Assembly: GCA_020650975.1 (NCBI GenBank)
Contig: JAIPMN010001642.1
Location: forward strand, 15,716-71,071
DNA: 55,356 nt
Direction of reading: 5' to 3'
Source of the DNA: Apostichopus californicus
Taxonomy: Eukaryota > Echinodermata > Holothuroidea > Aspidochirotida > Stichopodidae
Below, in pieces: positions 26,601 through 38,600 of the stretch. Position 1 is the stretch's first letter; each line of letters starts with the position of its first letter. Both the position numbers and the translations under genes were made by a program. The notes under the pieces were generated by a model. The model had not been told where the DNA came from and did no database searches. It saw nothing but the letters and a program-made list of their open reading frames with translations.

Positions 26601-29600
26601 TTCTTCTCTTCTGTGAAATCTCTTGGTCAGTACATGTGAAATACTGTCATAGTTTGTAACCAAAGCCAAGGTACCTCAAAATTGATCTATTTGTGTAAAT
26701 AAATTTTCAGCCATATTTTGGGCATTCTGTAGCAGTAAATACTTGCTCTGTATTGTTTTGTTGACATTCCAAATGAAAAGAATATCTCTTTTGGAATTAG
26801 AACAGGTTTCACAGGTCTTGCACTGGTGGACATAAAGGTATCCATTTATGCAAGACAATATCTGGATTGATGGGAAAATTTGCTCTGTTTCTGAGAAGTG
26901 TTACTGACAGAAGTCACACCTGTAATTATGGAACTTTAGACCCTTTGTGTAAAGTCTTGTTGAGAGCTTTGTGATTGTCCCACAGAATGTAACAAACCAC
27001 TTATTTACTTTATGATGTAAATATATCATCATCTCAACTTGAAATACATCTTGTCATTGCAGGTAGCTGAGTCTCCTGGAAACAGAAGAATTGTCAGTGT
27101 CCATGCAGAGCTAAAAAATGCACCCATCTCAATGAAGAAATCAAGCCCAATTAGACCCATAGTTGAGGAGGAATTTGAGAATTCTCCGAGGAACAGAGAA
27201 CAAAGCTCGCCACCAGTTTTAAATGGTGGACGACACCATCATGTGGAAGAGGCCATAACACCGCAGCAAGTCTCGTCGGTGCAAAGTGCACCACCGACGA
27301 CAGATCAGGATAAAATGACAGCGAGCAGGCCTGTGCCAAATAACTCAATGAATATGCAACCCTTGCCAAACGGGAACGTGTCACATGACGGAGTTCAGGG
27401 GGTCCCCTTTGAACATGCTAATCCTACTTACGATTACACCGAGAAGGATCAGGGTTATCCCAAAAGGACGGTAGAAATAGAGGAACCAATGACAGAAGTG
27501 AGGCTGAAACCAGCCCAGGTGCAGTTGCATTCACTCGGAGAAAAGAGAAGTGAGAGTTTACCTCCCTCGAGGTCCCCGTCAAATGTCGGCAACTATCAAC
27601 CTCAACCGCTCAGAGCTCAACAGCAAAAGATCAAATTTGTTACACAGTACGATGATCCTAATGCGAGCGGGTCGTCATCCAGTCATGTGACCAGTCCACA
27701 ACTTGGCCGACCCAGGCCATCAGATGATGGATTCCAATGGCTCCAGAGACAGCAAGACAAGTTGAAAGAGCAGAAAGAGAAGGATGTAGGGCCAACAGAT
27801 CGCTATAGCAACCCTCTTCAGGTTAGAGAGCCTGGTGTTCAACCTTCATATCAGGGCGGTGTCCATCAGAGTGCACCATCACAAGCAGAAGTATTCAACT
27901 ATAACCCCGGTATGTCATACTCGTCTAGTGGGCTTCATTCACCAGGAAACAGTGTCAAGTCAGAGCCTATCAACACCTCCTCATCCAGCAGACCGTACAT
28001 CCCCGACAACCGCACGTGGCTCGAGCAACAACAGACTAAGCTGCGAGAAAGGAGGCAACGGGAGAGGTTGCCAGTAGATCCATCACACCCACTTCAAGTA
28101 GACACAAGCTACAGTGCCTCACAACTTCCTTCCCAACCATCGTCAGTCTCCTCGGTGAGAAGCGACGTGTCGGGCTTCAGCAACACACCGTACTCACAAC
28201 AAAGACAAGCTGACAGTATGGCATCCAGAAGAGGTCATCTGCCCGAACCACTCCACATGGCGGGAGGAGGAGGCCAAACAGAAGCATATCAGCAGCCACC
28301 CCCAAGAAGAGGGCCTCCAACCCCAGCTTACGGCTATGACAATATGAGTACCACCCCACGTCAAGGTGTGTTATCACCTACCGCTGGACCGCTCCTGGAA
28401 CCAAGGTTAGTTCTATGTGTATGATGAAGATGGTAGAATTTACCAATGTCAGTGCTTTCATAGGAAGTTATTTGTGAAAATATGCCATTTAGGAGGAGAG
28501 GTGGGTGGGTGGGGAGGGGTGGATGGGGAGGGGTTGATGGGGAGGGGTGAAGTTCTAGTGCATGGAATTGATTGTTCTTGCAGCATCTTGCATTAACTCA
28601 TTTAGATAAGATATTAAACTTATTGACATACAGATGTATGTATAAATAGGATTCCTAGTTCATGCCATAGAAGATCATTCTGTGGACATAGTTTTAGCAG
28701 TTTCTTTCAGTGAGTAGTTTCTGTTCAGCTGTGATTATTTTCATTCAATTATTTCAACATGCAAGAGCATAGTGATCTACAGAATCTGTTTCATCTAGCC
28801 GTTGGTATCACTGTCTATCTGCTTTTGCCATAGCTCATTTGTTTCATCTGGACTAAAAATTAAAAAATCTCACCACTTCCATTAGATTAAATCATAATCT
28901 TATCAATTTTTAAAGCATCGTTCTTGGTATGTTCACCAATTAATGGCGTTGCTACCTCACCAGACTGGTTTATAATGAGGTCGCAAAATAAGACATGTAA
29001 GTCAAATCCTCAGTGGAATGTTATTCGCCTATTCAGTAGTAACATCTTTGTTGCCGAGACACTTCAACATATTACTATTAATTGTGTATTAAACTCAAGT
29101 AAAACATTGCATTCTTTCTTACTCTTTTCACCTTCAACATGTCAAATGAAACTTTACTAGTTGATCCTATGTTCAGCACTGTTATGGTTGATTCATAGCT
29201 GAAGGTATTAACAATATCTCCCAAAATTAATGCAAAGAAGTGCTTTAAAGCTCAAATTTGGGAAGAATCTCAGATATTGTTCTCAGGATTGTAGTAAACA
29301 GTTCATACCTGTGGAATTTATTAGTGTATTCTGTGATGGAAGTCATGCATGCAAATTATTCATCCTTCCTCAATTCATGAAAACATCTAAGTTTTTTCAT
29401 TGGCTTTTTAGCAACATCAACTTTTCATTTTGAGGAGCTTAAGAGTGAAAAACACTCCTACCATATATTAATTCAAAGATAAAGATGCTTTGTGTTTTTA
29501 CTTTCTCTTAAATCATGTGTTTCAGAATGTTAATATTGGTTTAAATTTTTCACGAAATCCAGCTGAGCATGTTCAGCAAGCTTAGTCTCAGGATGAAGTT

Positions 29601-32600
29601 ATTGGTAGACCTTGCTATATCTGTTTTCTGTGGATAATTTTTGGCAATTGATACACCAGTTTTGTTTGCTGCTGGCGTCACTGCAAGTAGACAAGCTTGT
29701 GCACCTTGGTAGTCCATCCATGTAACTGCACTTGGCCTTGCTTTTAATAATCCAAATGTTGATAATCTGACCTGTCATTCAACCACATCTATCTGTACTA
29801 CTTAACAAATTCTTGTCGCTATGTACACCTCACCTAGTCCTAATAAAAGTGCCTTGTGGTTTGTTAATACTAATTTTTGTTAGTTCATTGCTCCTTTACA
29901 GGAGAAAGCCCAGTTGCATGAGGGAAATTTCCTTTCCCTTAACTGATTGCAGATAATGAATTGTTTCATAGTTATATTGTCTACTTGCATGAATTTTGCC
30001 AAAAAGTATTCAATTTGAGCTTTGATTATGAGTGGTCGTCGTCATTCATGCTTTTAATTGTAACTGACATCCATTTGTAAAGTTTCCACTAACATTTCAC
30101 TTTTCCTGCTTTTTCCCCTCTTTTCCTTCTTCTTGTTTTCTGTCTCTCTTTTTTTTTATAAAACTTTTTGCTGTTACAGCTCCCATGGTAATCATTATCA
30201 TCTTAATCACCATCGTCATCATCGTCAAATTATTGCTCCCGCTATAAGTCAAGGAAGCTACCGGTCCCCCTACCCCTCGACTGCCGGACAAACTGGGTCG
30301 GCCACAAATGCAGACAGACACACGGTCACTCACACTTCAGCTTCGCTTTGTAAATCTGGTCCTCTGCAAAACCACAGCGATGAAGAAACAGTAACGAAAA
30401 CTATTCAGAAGAAAAAGAGAACAATACTTGTTTATCCTCAGTCCGTAATGGATTCTGAGAGAACCCAAACCGAGAGCCAATGTAGTCTCCAGGAAATAAC
30501 CCCCAAACCACAAACAGTTAAGCAAACTCCCCAAGTGATCAATACCCTCGGTCATGTTCCCATGGGAAGAGAACAAACCCTTAACAAGAGTTATGAGTCA
30601 GAGAGATACCGAGACATTTCCGATACTTATAGACCCCAGCATGTCATGTCCTCCCATATCAATCAAAGGTCACAAACTGGACAGTCCCATGAAAAGCAAC
30701 AAAAATGTGAAAATGGGCAGCAAAAAGATGGCACGTCCATCTCGGATATAACCATGAGGGGGAATCGTAGCTCAATTGATTCTGAGAATGGCAAAAGTAA
30801 AGAGCATGACTCTGGGTACTCTTCATCGGCTACTGATGCATCTTCAAACAAATCGCAGAGTCCTAAAAGCAGCGACAGGGAGGGATTAAGAGGCAGGGAA
30901 TTAGATAATGCACATTCATCTCAAATTGACAATTCTTTGAGTTTCTTACATCAGACCTCGCTTCAATTTTTGCAAAATGTCCTCTATAGCCCAAGGCCAC
31001 CTCAAAGAGGTAATAGTCTAGAAGATGTTGCCAACCCAAATCATTCTACCTCGAGAACCATCCCTCCCGGGACCTCCTCTAAGGCCGGCAGTGATGGTGG
31101 TCAGAGTGATTCTGAAACACAGCCATCGTATGATTGGGTCATGCATAGAATAAGACAACTGAGACAATCCTCAGACAAAGATCTTAGTACTGAAAATACT
31201 TGTGAAAGTCTAAGGGATTCTCCCGATACTAACCCAGACCAAAGCCCATTAGAAGTAGAATTATCTAATTTTAGGAGAGAAAACAAATCCACACATAGTG
31301 ATGATCACAGTAGGTCTGCATTTGTGAACCAGAGAAGCTCTCGCCCAGAACAAAGGCAACCAAATACCTCCGTGCGATCTAGTTCCGAGACAAGGGAATA
31401 TACCCCGAGAATTCACCAGGGTATGATTGGCCGAAACCGGAGAGATCTGTTCACGAATAATGATGACCTTTTGATTCAGGAAAAATCCATGCATGTTCAT
31501 GGTCCAGTCACTAATACGCATGATTCTAACACACAACGTGACATGCAAGATACTAACCATAGAAACAGACCCGTACGATCTGAAAAATTGGTACGGGTCC
31601 AGGGCAACTTAGCTCTGACAAAGGAGTTAGATGATGCCATGAGAACGTTACAGATTTGGGGGGATAGAATACAGGCCTTATCGTCTCTGTGCAAAGACTC
31701 TTCTAAAAATGAAGGGATTGTAGATCCTGCTGCTAAACCATTAGGGAATCATTCTGTTGACCCTAGACCCCATCAGGACCACCAAATGCCTCTGCAAAGG
31801 AAGACTGATGCGCTGCTGAGCAGAGAGCCAGGCAAGGAGGATAACAGGCTCTTCATCGATGAATCTGTCTCAAGATCCAAAGGAGATGTAGAGGCTAATG
31901 CAAACAATAGTGCCAATGGTATGTCTTCTCTTCATCTTTCTCTTTCTCTCATTTTAGGGTCAAGCTTAAAAAGATTTCGTTGACTTCAAAAGAAGTAAAG
32001 AGGTTTCGCTTGATAGATTTTGTTATTTTTATTTATCTTTTGCATTCCAGAGAGCATATGGTTCAGACTGACAAAGTTGTTCCCTAGCTAATTTAAGGGG
32101 AGAAAGTGTAATGAATATATATAGTTTTTGTTAAAAATATATGGTTCTTATTTTCATCTGATAAAGAGATAAATTTACTGTGAATTGTTATAAAGTTCTT
32201 AAGGTCATTATCCATTGCAGTAGCACTCACTTTAACATTATACAAATTATGAAGTCTGGGATGACAAAACTGTTCCATTTTATAAAGAGAATCTTGTTAT
32301 GAAAAATAAAGATAGTACTACCTCTACTCAAAACTTTAGAATTATATAACAGGTGTCTGAAGTGACCTGTCAATGGCAGGCGAAACCCTTAAAAACCTTT
32401 AATACCCTTTGATACCCTTTGCTAAAGATTGTATGTTGAAATGCCAATGTTATTTGTCCCCTTTCTGAATTCTTTTATACCAAGGCTGCAGTGAGATTTT
32501 TCTTTCAAACATAGCAATCTAATGCTCTTCTAATCTCATGTTAACTTTGATATTTTCAACCTACTGTACTTATACTGGTGAAGTAAGCCTGTAGAGTTTT

Positions 32601-35600
32601 TCCTTGGTGGGTGTCGAATCTGTAGAACTATAGAAACAGAATAGAATGCAAGCCCATTTGTTGGATTAAATTGTTGGCGATGCTTTCATGCAGATAAATG
32701 GTGATTGGATTCTGATACACCTCTCATTAGTTATCTTTCCCAACTTTCACTTTTGCTATTCTAATTGAAGAGTTCTAGTTTGTCATAGTTTTACATGATG
32801 GTACTGGATCAGACATCTGTGCTAGGAATTAGTGTCAAGGTCCATTTTCTTCTTTGGTGGAAGGTCAAGTTTCAGTGCAAACAATGGAGTATTTTGAGTT
32901 CATTCATAAATTTTGACTCCTTGCTTTGTTATTAGTCAACACTATGGACAACACGTTGTTGTTTTGTTTGTCATCGTCACCGACGTTGTAGTAACTGGTG
33001 GCTTGAATGTGTTTCTTGCAGTTTACAGTCCGAATAAGTATACCTTGGATACAAGCTTACCATCCAAGCCCAGTAGCTCACAGCCTGTCAACAGGAGTAA
33101 CTCCCTTGGTGGTTACGAGTCTGACTCAGCCATTCAGTACAAACCAAGTAGAATGCGAGAAGACGAGGCTGAATCGTGGATGCAGAACCCTGGTGGACTA
33201 CCTTCGCAGGTAAGAACGGATTAACGAGAAATGCTTAATCCTGATCTAACAGTAGTCACAGTACTATACTATGCTACCTTCGCAGGTAAGAACGGATTAA
33301 CAAGAAATGCTTAATCCTGATCTAACAGTAGACTTCACAGTACTATACTATAATACCTTCGCAGGTAAGAACGGATTTACAAGAAATGCTTTAATCCTAG
33401 TCTAACAGTAGTCACAGTACTATACTATATACTAGTGTAGATAACATCATAAGTGTCACAGTATAAAACATGGTGTTGCACATATGAAGTAGTTTACTGT
33501 TCCATTAGGTACCAACCTGGTGTACCCATGTACTCTTAGAGATATGCACTAGCCTAACGATTACTGCACCCATATGAGCAATGTGCTTCATATGTATATA
33601 TTGGAGCTTCTGCTTCTGCTATCTGCTGTATGTACATAAGTAAGGAGGTACAAAGGAAAGTTACAAAAACATAACATAGACTGCCGCAGTGTCAAGTAAC
33701 ATCTGTTACATCAAGTGCCAAGTAACATCTGTTAGTAAGCTGTTAGTACCTATAATCAAATAAACCTATTTCCACCTGATCGGTGAAAGTTTTACAAATT
33801 TCTTACATGGTCATGTTAATAGTTATCAGTACTTTGGAGACTAGATTTTTTCAATTTATGAAGGAGAGATCGCTTGAATGATTGGTAATAATCCCAACTT
33901 TGGCAAAACGATGTTTCTCTACTCACTTCTGTGACGCAATTTCACAAATTTTAATCACCTTTTCTCACAACATTAATAAATAGTGGTAATACCATTCGTT
34001 CCCCTCAAGAGTTATGTGTCTACTATTATGGTCTACTTTGACATCAAATTTGATTACGATCTTTTTCAGAATTGTGTAAAATGGACTCTTCTTCCACGGC
34101 TGTTTCACTTGTTTGATTCATAATTGTTGTAACTTTTGAATTATCTCGGAGGGAATTGACACAGAAATAGAACTATGATGGCCACGAGAAAGAAATTAAT
34201 TTCGGTTATTGTAAATTTTTCATCAGCTTGGTGAATCTTTGTTGATATCTTGATATTTTAATATTTTAAAACCTCAGGAAAGTGAGTACTGGAACAGAAT
34301 TGAGGGTCTACGATCTCCCGGTGAGAAGTCTCCCAGAGATATGCACTCATCCAACGAAAGTTTGCCAAACGGTGGTACTACTCCCAAATTTCCAGTTGGC
34401 CCCAACATGGTCCGAACTTGCATTGCAGTCGTTGGAAAACCCCCTCATGGTGAGTGAAAGTGTATGCGAAATTAGACATAAAAACTTCTCCCGAAAGGAT
34501 TCCGGGAGGGAAAAAAAAGTGTCCTTCTGGTGTAGAAAATGTTTCAAAAAAGAGGGATAAAATATTTGTGTTATAACTCAAAAGGTTTTGTTTCTGTAAT
34601 CGGTGTATGGTAATAATAATGGCAAGCAATATTTCTGAAATAGAGATGTTATTGATTTTGCCTGTTAAATGCTTTGTCAAAAGTCAAAGGATTGTGATGG
34701 TTCTATGATAATCAGTGAAATAATAGAATTGCTGTCTGTTATTGAAGACACACACCCTTAACCCTATGTATGAAATATTGGTTAACCTCACTCTTTGTCA
34801 ATGCAAAATCATGTTTGCAATTGAGTGTAATTTTCTAGGGTTATAGTAAATTTGAGTGTAATTTTCTCGGATTGTAGTAAATTTTAGTGCAATTTTCTCG
34901 GATTGTAGTAAATTTTAGTGTAATTTTCGTGGACTGTAGTATATTTGAGTGTTATTTTCTAGGACTGTAGTAAATTTGAGTGTAATATTCTCGGATTGTA
35001 GTAAATTGGAGTGTAATTTTCTAGGATTGAAGTAAATTTGAGTGTAATTTTCTCGGACTGTAGTAAAAATTTGAGTGTAATTTTCTAGGATTATAGTAAA
35101 TTTGCCATGTTGACACTTTAAGATGTGCTGTTACTCTTCAGTGGTAACTCTTTTAACTCCATCTGCAGGTCCTGATGAGCCTCACCCACTCTCATCGAAT
35201 AGGGAAACACCTGCTAACGAGGACCTAATGGATGCCTCGTTTCCGAGATACCCCGAGCCAGCCAGGAAACTTATCACTAATACCAGACCCACACCTGCTC
35301 GGGAGCCACCTCTTCAGGTTCGTCAGTTACAACCAGCTCAGTTTCAGATCAATGAGGTTCCATCTGATGGAAGGCAGTCATACCCATTGGAAGCAAAGGT
35401 GGATAAAGTTACTGCCCAATCTCCTCAGTTTGCTGAGAGTCAACCATGGAGGAGGACTCCTGTCAGTAATGACAACAGACCATTGCCACAAAATAATGTA
35501 CATGTTGATGTGAAATCTTTGGAGGCACTTTTGGAAAGTGTGTCACCCACAGAGACCAGAGGGGGAGTGCCAGACAGGCCAACCAGCCCTTGGTCTTATA

Positions 35601-38600
35601 ATGATATGGGTGGGAGGGGAGTTAATGGACCTCAATACCCCTCTAGTCAGCACAGACCTCAAGAGCCCGAGATTCACTACGCACAAGTTGACATTGAGCC
35701 GACAAAATCTAGACAACCAAGTCGACAGCCAGCTGAACCAGTAATGTATGCCCACATCCAGGCGAAACCGACGAATAATCAGCAGATGTCACAGCCATCA
35801 TTAGAACTTTCACAGCCTCCCTCATTTAGGTATCGGAACCATGTAACAGCGGGTTCCCAGCCATCCTACCAACAACAGCCTCATAACCCAGTAGAGGAAC
35901 CAATCTCCAAAACTCAACTGTCACCTACCAAGGTGGTCATTGAGGACTTGCCATCAGACAGATTGGGTCAGCCTCACCGCCCATCACCCGTGGTTGGTCA
36001 GACGACGCCGTCCTCTCGTACAATGCCCATTGATGCCCAAGTTGTGGTTGAAAACAGACAACAAGTGGTGAACTCTTCTCCTGCTTATGTCAAGCCATCA
36101 CAGTCCCTACCTGCTGTAACAGGACAGATGCAACCAACATCAACAACTGTTTACCCAGGTCACCAACCAACAGCACAGCCTGATAACCCTGGGCCACATC
36201 CACCATCAAGTCGATCACCAAATGCTCAACAAGTCGTACCACACTACATGCAACAGCCGCAGCGTGCCGTCATAGAGCAGTCTGTTCCCCGGACACCTCA
36301 AAATGTGCCTGTGCAGCAGTCACCGTATGGTTCCCCTCAACATGTGCCCAGGCAGACAGCTCTCCAGCACACCCCTCAACAGTATGCCTCCCCTCAACAG
36401 TATGCCTCTCCTCATCAAGCACATATTTCACCATTGCAAGTACAACCGACACAACAACATGCACCTCATAGGGTGATGTATACTCAGGAGATCAAAAAAG
36501 AAACAGTGCAGTCGCAACAGTATCAGCCTCGGATGCAACTACAACAGCAACCAGGGTCCCCTCAACAACAGCAGCAGCCATTGTACCAGCAGCAACAACA
36601 ACAACAGCAACCTGTACAGCAACAACAACAGCATTTATATCAACGAGAACAGCCACAGCAACAACAGCAACAGCATTTATATCAACGAGAACAGCCACAG
36701 TCACAACAGCAACAGCATTTATATCAACGAGAACAGCCACAACAAGAGCAGACAACATACAAACATCGGCAGCAACATCCTCAGTTGCAACGACTTCAGC
36801 AACAGAGTCCAGGAGGGGAACCGCCTGCTATTAGTTTCTCTGAGGCCACGCCCCCTCCAAAACACGTCAACCAACAGGAGTCTCCCATTTTCCAGCAGAG
36901 TGTGGGAGGGGAGGAATCAGCTAGGTCACCTGATCTCCAGAGTCTGGAACCGACAAGTGGACCTCCACCAGTGTATCCAACCTACAGTGATCGTATGAAG
37001 AACAAGCCACAACCTCTCTATCCCACATTCAGTGACAGACACAGGAGAGGCCATCCACGGATAGACGAGTCGTTTGCTAGCGCACCAAACGGGAATTACA
37101 AAACACTCTACGACAACAGGAGTGGTAATAGAGGAAGGGGTTCTTCAGGAAGGTAAGATATTTGTAGTTGTTGAAAAGTGGAACAGTGAGGGGTCTCTCA
37201 AAGCCTTTTCAATCATATTTCAATTTAAGATATGGAGTAAATCAAGAGTTTAGTTAGATTGTGACATTGACTAAGAAAACATTCTCTCTCTGTCTTGTCT
37301 AGTGCAAACATCAGTTTTCAATTTCTCTCAATTCTACACAATATATGTCTTATTACTTTTTTGGTCAAATAGTTGGGATATGGGTGGGATAATATCTTCA
37401 AATTTAACAACAAATCTAGTTATTTCTGCTGTAAAGGGCAATTGCCTTGTCTTATTCAAGGACTAAATGGGAACATAAAAAATAAACTTTCCCATCTTGG
37501 AGCAAGACATTTTGTCAAGTATCGAACTAACAAATCCGTTTTTAATTTGATTGATTTCAAAACTGATTTGCTGACCTTTGAGCCGAGTCAATTGCCTGTG
37601 GCTTTGCTTTCTTTAATCCTTGTTATTGAATCACTCAGTCGAGCGAGGTCAGTGGGTCATTCTTGTAGTTCCTAGCTAATGAGTATCTGTCATCCCCTCG
37701 TTCATATCTTCCGTTGCTCGTGAAGTCTTTTACGTCCAGTTCTTATGATACCCATTTCATTTGGAGAATGATGGTGAATGCTGGGGGTGTTTACTAGTTT
37801 GCTTTGTTGTGATATTTGTAGGACAAATCTTGTGGATTATATTTTTGATGTTAAATAGTTCTTCATATCACAAGGTTCTCTGAAATGATAAAGTAAGTAA
37901 TCTAATTTAGCTGTTGTAATAGAAAATTTTATTCCAACTGAAATTTTTGATCGTTCAAATATGCAACAAAAGCTAAAGCACAAGGAGTGATTTATTGAAT
38001 AAAAATATGGCGTTTAATTCCATATATGTACAATTAATGTAACAAGTTGGTTGTTATGTTATGTTCAGTTTCCATGGTGACAGCTTACAGATAGTGTCTG
38101 ATGCAGAAAGTGTTTAGATAGTTGCAAGTTTCCAAAATGTCATCATACCATTGATACAATACTGAATGTTATGGTGTTAGGCAAGCTTGGTTAGCATTTA
38201 GGGTTCTCTCAAGTATTCAGTGAACAGTCACATCTGTTTTTCAAATTTAAAATCTTTGTTTTAATTTGAAAAAAGAAGTTACTTTAACTAGACTTCAAGA
38301 TAATTCATGTCTGCTCTTTCAAAAATCTGTTTTGCTTTATTTTTGCACAATGTGACCCTTTTATCAAATATTTTTTATTAATGTGTTGAAATATTCTAAT
38401 GTTTTGCTCTTTAAGTCAGTATAAATTGTAAATATGGTATTTGAATATGATTATCTAAGAAATACCTTTGAAGTTAGTACAACTCACAAAGGCATATTTC
38501 ATTCATCAGTTCTTTTGTACCCTGTATTATTTCATAAACTCTTCGAAATTCATCTGAGTATGAATTTGATTGTTATTTCACAGTGACGGTTCTGCAGTTT

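Noticed and set aside
34282..34560. 92-residue ORF overlapping exon 16
   Set aside because: Different frame from the phase that links exons 15 and 17; the supported frame is [10 protein letters not shown].
36492..36758. Minus-strand valine/alanine-rich ORF that looks membrane-like
   Set aside because: It is the antisense shadow of CAA/CAG codons in exon 17.
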